Virus record (IMG/VR): IMGVR_UViG_3300017971_000641 | Span: 1 to 29,621 of that record | DNA: 29,621 bases | Strand: one strand, 5' to 3' | Origin: a virus | Part shown: positions 7,740-15,235 of the stretch, piece by piece | Numbering within the stretch: position 1 is the first letter of the stretch | Layout: the number at the start of each line of letters is the position of its first letter | Made by a program: the position numbers and the translations under genes | Notes under the pieces: model-generated | Databases searched by the model: none | Told to the model about the DNA's origin: nothing | Seen by the model: the letters and a program-made list of their open reading frames with translations, nothing else

Positions 7740-7894
7740 GAGTATTATGTAAACGATGTATGAAAGTGCATACAATTCCAAAAATAGACGAGAAAACTTT
7801 CAAATGCAAGTGCGGAGCTTCACCGTTTATTTGGGAAGAGAATCAGGAAATCGTAAAACATCTAAAAAATATAATAAAACAAGAGAGGAAATAA
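7736..7894 (+). CDS. Zinc-ribbon microprotein, 52 aa
   Basis: Starts at ATG 7736, overlapping the methyltransferase stop (ATGA), with AGGAATGAA upstream. The same frame continues further upstream, but only inside the methyltransferase. Cysteines C5, C8, C24 and C26 (VLCKRCMK, then FKCKCGAS) form a zinc-ribbon-like knuckle pair. The rest is a short Glu/Lys-rich helix (ENQEIVKHLKNIIKQERK). It lies between methyltransferase and glycosyltransferase and shares the CK-x-C style with the glycosyltransferase's own N-terminal ribbon. It could be a small adaptor for these enzymes, but nothing proves this. Confidence 0.65.
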   Translation: MRVLCKRCMKVHTIPKIDEKTFKCKCGASPFIWEENQEIVKHLKNIIKQERK

Positions 7895-7895
7895 T

Positions 7896-8816
7896 ATGTA
7901 TTTTATTTGTAAGGAATGTAAAAGGCAAATTTCTATAATGAAATATGATGTTCCTTTTTGGGAAAAGCTCGGCTTTGTGTGCCACAATTGTTATACAATA
8001 GTTTCATCACACACAAGGAATCCAAAATTAGAAAACAAAACAACAGTTTTCACGGTATCTGGAAAAGCGCTGGGTGATTTCATTAACTTTACAAGTATTA
8101 AAAATTATTATCCTCAAGATAATCCTGATGAAAAAGTAATATTTTTAACCGACTGGCTGAGTTACGACGATATAATAAGAATATACAATCCCGGAAAAAT
8201 ATTTTGGTCTAATATTGCTGCTGATCCATATGACTGCTTAACTGACAGATATATCGTTATGAACAAGGAAAAAGCTTACTGGTACAATATGATGAATGAA
8301 GTTAGAAATTATGCTTCTCAAAATAGATTCCCAATATTGCCATTCCCAATAAGTATTAATCCTTGTATGATACCTAAAGAAAAATATTTTGTAGTTCACT
8401 TTAGAAATATTCATGACATTAAAAAGGGCACTGATAAAAATATTAATAAATTTCAAGCTAAAGAAATTATGGATATTTGTTTGTCAACTGGCGCAACATT
8501 CGTTTTAATTGGAAATGATGAAATATATGATGAAGAGTTATTGGAATGGTGTAACGATAAAGTATTAAACTTAAAACACAAATTAACACTGTCACAAATA
8601 AGATATGTTATAAAACACGCTCAGGGATATGTTGGCTCAGATTCTGGCTTGGCACACCTTGCCGGGACAGTTAATCAAGATATATTTTTATTTAATCAAG
8701 TAATAGGCTGGGAGCCTGTCACAATTAATTCAGATGTTCAGGGGCTACAAAAGCGAGAAATGACGCAGGAAAATATCAACACTTATTTAACTAAATTTAT
8801 TAAAAATAGAATGTAA
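7896..8816 (+). CDS. GT9-like glycosyltransferase with N-terminal zinc ribbon
   Basis: A 306-aa fusion starting behind GAGAGGAAATA. Residues 1-35 carry a zinc ribbon (C5, C8 and C29, C32: FICKECKRQ, then CHNC). The remainder resembles glycosyltransferase family 9/heptosyltransferases of the GT-B fold. It shows an N-terminal Rossmann strand and loop (VFTVSGKALGDFINFTSI), KYFVVHFRN at the start of the second Rossmann domain, ATFVLIGND, and the family's hallmark VGSDSGLAHLAG (S248, D249, S250, H254), which contacts the nucleotide-sugar diphosphate. GT9 enzymes normally act on lipopolysaccharide core. Placement between portal and protease genes suggests a virion, host-surface or DNA target instead. 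The terminal stop sits inside a small AT hairpin. Fold call is good; substrate unknown. Confidence 0.75.
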   Translation: MYFICKECKRQISIMKYDVPFWEKLGFVCHNCYTIVSSHTRNPKLENKTTVFTVSGKALGDFINFTSIKNYYPQDNPDEKVIFLTDWLSYDDIIRIYNPGKIFWSNIAADPYDCLTDRYIVMNKEKAYWYNMMNEVRNYASQNRFPILPFPISINPCMIPKEKYFVVHFRNIHDIKKGTDKNINKFQAKEIMDICLSTGATFVLIGNDEIYDEELLEWCNDKVLNLKHKLTLSQIRYVIKHAQGYVGSDSGLAHLAGTVNQDIFLFNQVIGWEPVTINSDVQGLQKREMTQENINTYLTKFIKNRM

Positions 8817-8829
8817 AAGTTTTTTACAT
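8811..8829 (+). other. Perfect 8-bp AT-rich inverted repeat over the glycosyltransferase stop
   Basis: ATGTAAAA (8811-8818) and TTTTACAT (8822-8829) are perfect complements around a 3-base loop and include the TAA stop of the glycosyltransferase. It is weak (seven of eight pairs are A-T or loop-proximal) and has no downstream T-run. It may slow ribosomes or polymerase before the zinc-ribbon and protease genes, or be chance in AT-rich DNA. Confidence 0.25.
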
Positions 8830-8881
8830 CTTGGATTTAAAATATTAAAATAATAATTTGCAATAAACGTGGAGGAAATTT

Positions 8882-9097
8882 ATGTATTATACATGCAAAA
8901 AATGCGGCACTATTTTTACAGCATCAAAGTCAGGAAAGACACCGTGCCCAAAATGTAAAAGTAAAAATATAAAACAATATCAAGAAGGCGATAGAAATAA
9001 ATATATAAAACCTGAATCAAAGTCAACATTCACAGCTCACAAGCCAAAATCAAAGTTTGGCGATAAAAATCTGATGGACATTCAAAAAGATGCATGA
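8882..9097 (+). CDS. Zinc-ribbon protein upstream of the prohead protease
   Basis: A 71-aa protein with one of the best ribosome sites in the window (GGAGGAAATTT before ATG 8882). The N-terminal zinc ribbon is clear: C5, C8 (YTCKKCGT) and C22, C25 (PCPKCKSK), an FmdB/rubredoxin-like arrangement. The C-terminal half is basic, Ser/Lys-rich and probably disordered (KPESKSTFTAHKPKSK). Its end overlaps the protease start by eight bases. The strong site and coupling suggest abundant expression with the capsid genes. It is the fifth CxxC-bearing product in a row within this island. Confidence 0.7.
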   Translation: MYYTCKKCGTIFTASKSGKTPCPKCKSKNIKQYQEGDRNKYIKPESKSTFTAHKPKSKFGDKNLMDIQKDA

Positions 9098-10466
9098 ATA
9101 TAAGTTTTTATCCGAAACAAGGCGTAGTTATCGCTTCAAATGGCCACGAGGTAAACATCTAAAAGATTCCAACATTAGAGTTGAGGGCGATGTTGTTATT
9201 TTCTCAAAAGATTTGTTTAAAAGCGCAAAATCTGCCGAGGAATTTATTAAAAGCCAAAGCGATACGATACAAGAAAAAAACCTTGTGAGTTCTGAAATTA
9301 AAACATTAGACGTTGAAAAAGAATTTTCAAAATTTGAAAAGTTTTTCACTAAAGATCACGACTTGAAAGCAGGCGACTTTGTTGTGTTTTCTGGGTGGGT
9401 GGCAAACAATATGATTGATAGAGATACTGAAAGATTTTCTTTACCGGTTCTGAAAAGTTTTGCCAAGACCGCAGTTGGACGCCCGATTATAAAATCACAT
9501 GACGTACGGGAGTTTGGAGACGCAAAAATTTACAATGCTCGCATTGAAACCGTTACTTTTGAAGAAGGAATGAAAATGTTGGGGCACGTTCCTTTTAGGG
9601 GTTATGCTGACTTAAGTAAAACAATAGCTCAAAAGGACAAGGGAATTCATTTTTTGGTCGTCGACTATTATATGTTGAAATCAGATACCGACAAGGTGAA
9701 ACGAATACAAGCCGGATTAATTAAAGACATGTCGGTTGGTTTTAGAGCGCCAGTATTAACGCCAATGAATGGCAATGCAGAATCAAGCAAAGACGAAAAC
9801 GATATATTATATTGGGAATATCAAAACTCAAAAGAGAGGGAATCTGAAATATCTGAAATATCGCATGTTTATACTGGGGCACAATACGGAGCTGTAACAA
9901 AAAATTTCAATATTAAAAAAGATTTTAAAACAGAAAGCAAAAAGATGGAAGTAAAATTAACAGCATTAAGTATTTCAAAAGAAATAGATCCAGAAGAAAA
10001 TTTTGAAAAATCCGTCAAGGAATTTGCAAACGAAATTGACGAAGCAGTATTGAAAATTCAAAAAGATCAAGACACCGTTAAAATTAGTAACGACGAACTT
10101 AAGAATAAAATCAAAGCTATTGAAAGTGTTTTCGGAGAAGATTATGATCTGGAAACACTCAAAGAAATTAAGAAAAGAGCCGACGAGTATAAGAAAAACC
10201 TCGTTGATGAATGTATTAAATATAGTGGTTTGCTTGGTATTGTAAAAAAAGAAGACGCTGAAAACAAAAAAGCTTTATACAATACTTTACCAGTGACAGT
10301 TATCCAAGGCATGGTAAACGATTTTAAGACTTTACATAAAAAGCAAAATCCTCCGGCGTCACAAACGGAAGAAAACAATGCCGACAAAAATGCCGCAGAA
10401 GACAACGATCTTCCAAAGGCAAAAACAATAACAAGACATGATCATAGATACCAAAATGAGGTTTAA
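9090..10466 (+). CDS. Prohead protease with C-terminal scaffold-like coiled coil
   Basis: A 458-aa protein upstream of the decoration and capsid genes. Residues about 95-240 look like a caudoviral prohead protease: FSGWVANNMIDRDTERF, then GRPIIKSHD with candidate catalytic H137, and KDMSVGFRAP with candidate nucleophile S215. This H...S order fits the herpesvirus-protease-like fold of phage maturation proteases. The region after residue 280 is Lys/Glu-rich and predicted coiled coil, ending in a disordered Asn/Glu/Asp tail. That is the layout of a scaffold domain fused to the protease, as in phages with no separate scaffold gene; none is visible here. The protein should fill the procapsid, cleave itself and the capsid delta domain, and leave. 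Confidence 0.82.
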   Translation: MHEYKFLSETRRSYRFKWPRGKHLKDSNIRVEGDVVIFSKDLFKSAKSAEEFIKSQSDTIQEKNLVSSEIKTLDVEKEFSKFEKFFTKDHDLKAGDFVVFSGWVANNMIDRDTERFSLPVLKSFAKTAVGRPIIKSHDVREFGDAKIYNARIETVTFEEGMKMLGHVPFRGYADLSKTIAQKDKGIHFLVVDYYMLKSDTDKVKRIQAGLIKDMSVGFRAPVLTPMNGNAESSKDENDILYWEYQNSKERESEISEISHVYTGAQYGAVTKNFNIKKDFKTESKKMEVKLTALSISKEIDPEENFEKSVKEFANEIDEAVLKIQKDQDTVKISNDELKNKIKAIESVFGEDYDLETLKEIKKRADEYKKNLVDECIKYSGLLGIVKKEDAENKKALYNTLPVTVIQGMVNDFKTLHKKQNPPASQTEENNADKNAAEDNDLPKAKTITRHDHRYQNEV

Positions 10467-10469
10467 ATT

Positions 10470-10922
10470 ATGGCACGACGCAGTTTAGGAAATGGAGATC
10501 AGGGACCGCAATTAGATATCGCTCTCGTTCCTGACTCCACTTTTGAAACAGAAATAGCAGCATTAATTGCTGCCGGAACTCAGGTAGCCGGCAAACTTGT
10601 CGCTTTAACATTCTCAAATAATTACGAATGTACAAGTCCAGCAGCAAACGCAATTCCAATGGGTAAAATCATTGATTGGATTAAAGACCCGGTTTATGGC
10701 TATATATTAACAGTCAGAATGTTTAATTATATAGATCAAAATAACAACAATCATACGGCCGTTAAAATTGTTGAAATTCCGTATGAAGGGACTATTGCGT
10801 TACAGGATTCAATCATTGTTTATAATTCCGACTACGATTCAGTCGACGACGGCACTTCTGGTGGCTGGGGTGCTGTAATATCAAAAAATACTACATCGGC
10901 AAAAGTCGACGTCTTAGTTTAG
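10470..10922 (+). CDS. Head decoration-type protein
   Basis: A 150-aa beta-rich protein between protease and major capsid genes, the position used for lambda gpD-like or DUF2190-like head stabilisation proteins. It begins MARRSLGNGDQGPQLDIALV and alternates short strands with Gly/Asp/Asn turns. It contains PMGKIIDWIKDPVYGYILTVRMFNY and a late WGAVISKNTTSAKVDVLV strand pair resembling the closing strands of decoration proteins. It has no signal peptide, unlike the second decoration-type candidate at 12376-13338. The start lies three bases after the protease stop. The role is inferred mostly from position and composition. Confidence 0.6.
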   Translation: MARRSLGNGDQGPQLDIALVPDSTFETEIAALIAAGTQVAGKLVALTFSNNYECTSPAANAIPMGKIIDWIKDPVYGYILTVRMFNYIDQNNNNHTAVKIVEIPYEGTIALQDSIIVYNSDYDSVDDGTSGGWGAVISKNTTSAKVDVLV

Positions 10923-10931
10923 GAGCAACAA

Positions 10932-12041
10932 ATGGAAAATACAACTGAAAAACTCAAACAAATATTTAATATTGAAAAGGGCATGTATACAGAAGCTATT
11001 AATTCTGGTAAAACTTTCGGGATGTGGCTGGAAGATTATAGAGTCGACAAGGGCATGGAGCCAACAATTTACCAAGACTTGACAAATTCCGAAGTTCATG
11101 CTTTAAAGAAAAAAATCAAAGCAGCTGGAGAGAAAGTTCCATTAACTACATTTGAAGAAATTTTAAAAGCCTACGATATACGTACTTACGGCCCGCAAAC
11201 AGATAGAGTAGAAAAGTTTTTTGCAACAAGTGACACGAGCGTTTTATTTCCTGAATACCTTGCAACTCAAGTATACGCAGGAATAATTCAAGGCGGCCTC
11301 GTAGATCAATTTATCGCCACCACGACTAATATTTCAGGCGAAGATTTTAGAAAAGTTTATTTGCAAGATGTTGAGACGGAACGTCAATTATCTATTCGTG
11401 GCGCAAGCGGTGAGTTTCCAAGATCACAAATTAAAGTTGGTCGTCAGACGGTTAACTTGGGATATTATGGCAGAGCAGTTGAGTTTTCATATGCCACTAT
11501 GTCGCAAACTCCATTAAACGTCGTTTCAAAAATGATGCAGCGAATTGGCATGCAGATAGATGTTGATGAAACAGACGATATGATTTACACTCTCTTGAAT
11601 GGTGATGGAAACAGTAACGGACTTGAGGCAGACCAAACAAAAAATCCAGCGACAACGGCCACAATCACAAAAACAGACGTTATCACTTTTACAAATGCGC
11701 TTCCGTCAGGTTATCAGCTGGATAAATTTGTTGGTCGTGATACATATATTCAAAAATTCTGGGACGCACTGTCTGACATGACGAATCCAATGGCGCAATG
11801 GGGTGTGACTGGTTTAACTTTACCAATTGGTTATAAATGGGAACGGTCTGTTTTAACGGCAGATTATTTGCTTGGTGTTGACTCGCGCTATGCAGTGGGC
11901 AAAATCACTAATGATGCCTTAAGCTTAACTGAATCAGATAAAATCATTGACAAGCACCAAGTTTTAACTGTTATATCTAAAAGAACCGCATTCGATATAA
12001 TTGACCAAGATGCAATTGGATGCTTAGATTGTGCATTTTAA
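10932..12041 (+). CDS. Major capsid protein, HK97 fold
   Basis: A 369-aa capsid protein behind AGGAGCAACAA. The first about 90 residues are helical and charged (a delta or scaffold-like arm, with YRVDKGMEPTIYQDLTNSEVHALKKK) and are probably removed by the protease upstream. The body has the expected HK97-fold order: an N-arm, an E-loop region around VETERQLSIRGASGEFP, a long spine helix near PLNVVSKMMQRIGMQIDVDETDDMIYTLL, and a P-domain/A-domain end with GYKWERSVLTADYLLGVDSRYAVGKI. Position, size and pattern agree. The C-terminus ends in two cysteines four residues apart (IGCLDCAF), unusual enough to raise the possibility of disulfide or metal stabilisation between subunits. Assembled in the cytoplasm around portal and scaffold. 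Confidence 0.88.
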   Translation: MENTTEKLKQIFNIEKGMYTEAINSGKTFGMWLEDYRVDKGMEPTIYQDLTNSEVHALKKKIKAAGEKVPLTTFEEILKAYDIRTYGPQTDRVEKFFATSDTSVLFPEYLATQVYAGIIQGGLVDQFIATTTNISGEDFRKVYLQDVETERQLSIRGASGEFPRSQIKVGRQTVNLGYYGRAVEFSYATMSQTPLNVVSKMMQRIGMQIDVDETDDMIYTLLNGDGNSNGLEADQTKNPATTATITKTDVITFTNALPSGYQLDKFVGRDTYIQKFWDALSDMTNPMAQWGVTGLTLPIGYKWERSVLTADYLLGVDSRYAVGKITNDALSLTESDKIIDKHQVLTVISKRTAFDIIDQDAIGCLDCAF

Positions 12042-12056
12042 AAAGGGAATATTAAT

Positions 12057-12395
12057 ATGAAAAAACTAATGTTAAAAATAACAGGGCCAGGATTTGGTTC
12101 TGATCCTGTTAATGTATATATTAAACTCGACGTGTCAAATCCAATGTGGAATAAAGCTGTAAAAGAAGGCAAAACAATAACGGCCGAGGTACCAGATTCA
12201 GCTTTGTGGCGGGGCAGGGTGTCCGCTGACTATTGGCCTTTTGAATTTACCGAAAAAAAAGGCGACATTCACATTGACACTGTTGCCCTTGCCGAAGCAG
12301 AAATTGCAAAAGAAAACGAAATCGAAAAAGCAAACAAAAAAATTGATGAGAAAAAGGCAAAGGAGACTTTCAAGAATGAAGTTAAAAAGAATTAA
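12057..12395 (+). CDS. Hypothetical capsid-adjacent protein
   Basis: A 112-aa protein directly after the major capsid gene. The first 75 residues are beta-rich with several Trp and Pro residues (VYIKLDVSNPMWNKAV, SALWRGRVSADYWPFEF), suggesting a small folded domain. The last about 35 residues are an Ala/Glu/Lys helix (ALAEAEIAKENEIEKANKKIDEKK), likely coiled coil. AAAGGGAATATT precedes the start. Its end overlaps the next gene by 20 bases. No family is recognised. The position suits a minor capsid or completion component. Confidence 0.6.
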   Translation: MKKLMLKITGPGFGSDPVNVYIKLDVSNPMWNKAVKEGKTITAEVPDSALWRGRVSADYWPFEFTEKKGDIHIDTVALAEAEIAKENEIEKANKKIDEKKAKETFKNEVKKN

Positions 12396-13338
12396 ATATA
12401 TATTATTTGGGCTATTTCTTGCCGCTTCATTTTTGGTCTTAACAGGTCAAACAGCGGACCCAAATATCCCGGCTCATTGGTATGATAAAGTAATTAATTA
12501 TATCAAAGACGGTCAATTCACAATGACCTATAAAACTTTGACAACTCCGACAATAACAACTCCGACCATATCAGGTGGAACAATAACAGGAAATACAGCT
12601 TTTACAGGTTCACCGATTTTTAAAGAACTAAACTTAGGTCAGGGCTATATTGACTCAACTGGCCGCACCATGATAAAAGTTCAAAATAAATCTGGTAGTG
12701 CACTTGCCGAGGGAGATGTATGCGTATGGGATGCTTCCGCAATCACTGTATTTTCGCTTGATCCCGTTGGGGCTACTTTGTCACTGGACGACACTTTGGC
12801 ACACGAAGGTGGATTTTTTGTTTTGTCAATGGATGTCGGCGTGAATGGTACACCGGATGCGGGCGACACTATTACAGTTATTGGAAAAAGTTATGAAGCT
12901 GCCGGGTTGGACACCGTAGGCTATTTGATGCCAGCGGCAAATTCAGAATCGGAAATCAAAGACGGAACAAGTCGAATTAGATGGTATGAAATAGACTCAA
13001 TCACAATGAATACAGATGCTCAAACAGGTGCGGACTCAATTGCAATTTATGCAACACCAGTTATGGGCGTTGCGTTGTCTGGTGGTTCTGTGACAACTTT
13101 TGCGGGTGTTGCTACTGGAGCGATTGCTGATAACGCTTGGGGCTACATTTGCAACAAAGGAGTCACAAAAGTCGTGGTTGACGCTGCGAGCACCGATGCA
13201 GATCCAGGCGTTGCTGTAGATTGTGCCGCAAATGGCGACGGCGTGACAGCAGGCTCATGGACAGCCGGCCAAACTTTTGGGGTGGCATGTGAAATGAGTC
13301 AATCAGATAACACCAAAATATTAGTTGATATAAGGTAG
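12376..13338 (+). CDS. Signal-peptide-bearing decoration-type structural protein
   Basis: A 320-aa protein. ATG 12376 is preferred over an upstream in-frame start at 12241 because AGGAG lies about ten bases before it and the product then opens with a typical signal peptide: MKLKRIKYILFGLFLAASFL followed by VLTGQTADP, with likely cleavage LTG|QTA. After a Thr/Pro-rich linker with repeated TTPTI units comes a beta-rich domain beginning VQNKSGSALAEGDVCVWDAS. This resembles DUF2190-type decoration domains in its GDVV-like strand and its closing strands (TFGVACEMSQSDNTKILVDI). A secreted form of a head protein is odd, since capsids assemble in the cytoplasm. Alternatives are a cell-surface-displayed protein or a head fibre whose hydrophobic N-terminus serves as an anchor. 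Confidence 0.65.
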   Translation: MKLKRIKYILFGLFLAASFLVLTGQTADPNIPAHWYDKVINYIKDGQFTMTYKTLTTPTITTPTISGGTITGNTAFTGSPIFKELNLGQGYIDSTGRTMIKVQNKSGSALAEGDVCVWDASAITVFSLDPVGATLSLDDTLAHEGGFFVLSMDVGVNGTPDAGDTITVIGKSYEAAGLDTVGYLMPAANSESEIKDGTSRIRWYEIDSITMNTDAQTGADSIAIYATPVMGVALSGGSVTTFAGVATGAIADNAWGYICNKGVTKVVVDAASTDADPGVAVDCAANGDGVTAGSWTAGQTFGVACEMSQSDNTKILVDIR

Positions 13339-13342
13339 CATA

Positions 13343-13807
13343 ATGGCCAACATTACAGGTGCACAAGTCAGAAATAGATTAAGAACTTTAACCAGTGTTG
13401 AAGTTTCAGATACTTTATTATCCGATGCGCTTTATTTAGACGCGAGTGATTCATGGATGAATTTAATTCTTGCAAATAATGGGGCGGGCTCTTATTCTGA
13501 CTTAAGTGACGATAAAAAAGCAATGTGTAAAGTCGCTCAATGCGCTTGGGTTTGTTTGCGAATAATTACATCGGCGCCAGTAGACAATGTCAACGCTGGC
13601 CCGATAAAAATAGCAGAAACTAATAAAGCTGAAATCATAAAAGCATTTACAAACGAAATAGAAGAGACGTTGGGGATGTTAGGTTATACTATTAATGGCG
13701 CATTCGTTATGAGTTATGGAAGCGACGACTATGCACCTAACGGCACAGATTCGCGAAATATAAGCTTTACAGACCAAGAAAATGGAGATTTTTCCGTATG
13801 GCCGTAA
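13343..13807 (+). CDS. Head-tail connector (adaptor, gp6/gp15-like)
   Basis: A 154-aa, mostly helical protein at the start of the connector block. It has the usual adaptor pattern: a first helix (AQVRNRLRTLTSVEVSDTLLSDALYLDASDSWMNLIL) with short turns, then a second bundle including KKAMCKVAQCAWVCLRIITS. Adaptors of this kind bind beneath the portal ring after packaging. The order adaptor, stopper, gp10-like, tail terminator seen from 13343 to 15223 is the classic one and supports the assignment. Its end overlaps the next gene by ten bases. Confidence 0.72.
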   Translation: MANITGAQVRNRLRTLTSVEVSDTLLSDALYLDASDSWMNLILANNGAGSYSDLSDDKKAMCKVAQCAWVCLRIITSAPVDNVNAGPIKIAETNKAEIIKAFTNEIEETLGMLGYTINGAFVMSYGSDDYAPNGTDSRNISFTDQENGDFSVWP

Positions 13808-14289
13808 TGCTGAATACAAGATTATTAAACGCTATTATTCGATATGGTAATACGGCTACTTTGGTATATTATACGGGCGACCAGTGTCCTTGTATGATTT
13901 CAAGAGATTCTGGGCGCCCACAATATTCCGCAGAATGGCACGAAAACAATCCAGCTCCCGATAATGAAAATTGTTTAAAAACAGGACTAATAAATAAAAC
14001 AGCATATAATTTAACATGTTTGGGTTTTATTTATCTCGTTGATTTTAAAGAAGATTCAAGAGCAGTCAATAAATATGAATTTAAAGAAATTGGACTGTTT
14101 GAAGATTGTGACCTCGTAGCCATTGGGTTGGTTAATTCATCAACAAACGCATTTGTTGACGTGTCTGGATTAGACAGACAAACAAGTGTTTTAACTTATA
14201 AAAATATTGCATACAATATATACAAAGTTCAAAGCATTTATATTAATGATTATGAAGCACAAATAGCAGGCTTTAAAAGGAAAAATTAA
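13798..14289 (+). CDS. Putative head closure (stopper) protein
   Basis: A 163-aa beta-rich protein between adaptor and gp10-like genes, the slot of the head-closure/stopper protein (SPP1 gp16-like). It has a Cys-containing N-terminal loop (GDQCPCMISRDSGRPQYSAEWH), later another Cys (NENCLKTGLI), and a C-terminal strand-turn-strand run (VLTYKNIAYNIYKVQSIYINDYEAQIAGFKRK), the usual ending of this family. It shares one base with the following ATG (TAATG-type coupling). The family match is by position and general pattern, so confidence is moderate. Confidence 0.6.
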   Translation: MAVMLNTRLLNAIIRYGNTATLVYYTGDQCPCMISRDSGRPQYSAEWHENNPAPDNENCLKTGLINKTAYNLTCLGFIYLVDFKEDSRAVNKYEFKEIGLFEDCDLVAIGLVNSSTNAFVDVSGLDRQTSVLTYKNIAYNIYKVQSIYINDYEAQIAGFKRKN

Positions 14290-14720
14290 TGAGTGATGTT
14301 TATCTTGATGCCACAAAATTTATTAAAAAACTTAAAAAGATCAAATCTGAATTGCCAGTTTTTTTACATGAACAACTTAACGAAAGTAGAGATATTGTTT
14401 TTCGGGAAGTGATGAACAATCTTTCAGGGCCAGCAATTGGTATGAAACCAAGTCCCGGAGCGCCCGGTATTGGCGAAATGCCAGTGCCAAGAAGATCAGG
14501 AAATTTGGCAAGATCACTTAAAAGCACGCCGGCAAATGACTTTAAAGTTTTTATATTTTGTGATGAAGATATAGCGGAAGATTATCCTCAGCATGTTCAT
14601 GATGGTACAAAAAACATTCCGGCGCGTCCTTTTTTAAAAGAGCCTTTTGTATTAAACGAAAAGAAAATCATTAACAAGATTAATTCACAAGTAAATATAT
14701 TTTTAAGGCATAAAACTTGA
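14289..14720 (+). CDS. HK97 gp10-like tail completion protein
   Basis: A 143-aa protein with the gp10 pattern: an N-terminal helix (KFIKKLKKIKSELPVFLHEQLNESRDIVFREVM), a glycine-proline loop (SPGAPGIGEMPVPRRSGNLARSLK) and the family's characteristic end GTKNIPARPFLKEPFVLNEKKI. Proteins of this family complete the head-tail interface in siphoviruses. The start overlaps the previous stop. The stop overlaps a TTG start of the next gene as TTGA. Confidence 0.82.
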   Translation: MSDVYLDATKFIKKLKKIKSELPVFLHEQLNESRDIVFREVMNNLSGPAIGMKPSPGAPGIGEMPVPRRSGNLARSLKSTPANDFKVFIFCDEDIAEDYPQHVHDGTKNIPARPFLKEPFVLNEKKIINKINSQVNIFLRHKT

Positions 14721-15223
14721 GTGCTATATTAAGGGACAATTATTTAATTGACGATGTTCAAAGTGTGTTTCTTGCTTTATTTAATCAATACGCAAGCGAT
14801 ACAACGCCTTTTACAAGGTGGGATATTGTCAGAGGATTCCCCAATTCATCTATTTTTGATGAAAAAGGGACAGCATTAATTTATATTACAAAGCCTTTGA
14901 TCGTAGAAATTCAAAAAGTTCAAGGGCAAAATAAACCAAATTATGTCCTTGATTTAAGTTTTGGCATTTGGGTGGACTCAAAAGAAGGCGGCGAAGAAGA
15001 GCAGGCGATTATGATTTCACAATTAACCGCAAAATTTGCCACACCCAACACTATATATAAGAAAACTTTCAACGTTACACTTGGAGCGGTTACATCTTCC
15101 AATAAAACGTTGTTAAATTGCGGGATTAAAATATTGGGAATCACTGGTTCGAGGACTATTGAAACAACGAATCCCTATAATGAATTTCGTTCTATAATCG
15201 ATATAAGAATTAAAACATTTTAA
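14717..15223 (+). CDS. Tail terminator protein (gpU-like), TTG start
   Basis: A 168-aa protein in the tail-terminator slot, between gp10-like protein and tail tube. It has an N-terminal helix (DDVQSVFLALFNQYASDTTPF) and then alternating strands such as TALIYITKPLIVEIQKVQ and NYVLDLSFGIWVDSK, a helix (EEEQAIMISQLTAKF) and closing strands, matching the alpha/beta fold of gpU-like ring proteins that cap the finished tail. TTG at 14717 is chosen: it forms a TTGA overlap with the upstream stop, AAGG lies about nine bases before it, and no ATG precedes the first helix. Confidence 0.68.
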   Translation: MSAILRDNYLIDDVQSVFLALFNQYASDTTPFTRWDIVRGFPNSSIFDEKGTALIYITKPLIVEIQKVQGQNKPNYVLDLSFGIWVDSKEGGEEEQAIMISQLTAKFATPNTIYKKTFNVTLGAVTSSNKTLLNCGIKILGITGSRTIETTNPYNEFRSIIDIRIKTF

Positions 15224-15235
15224 GAGGAAAATAAA

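Noticed and set aside
7756-7938. A 60-codon + frame overlapping the zinc-ribbon microprotein and the glycosyltransferase start
   Set aside because: It lies out of frame across two well-supported genes; the alternative frame at 7736 has the zinc ribbon and an ATGA coupling.
9918-10466. Separate scaffold gene starting inside the protease gene (ATG near 9945)
   Set aside because: An internal ATG exists near the start of the coiled coil, but only a weak GAAAG precedes it; a nested scaffold is possible as in other phages but is not supported enough to list.
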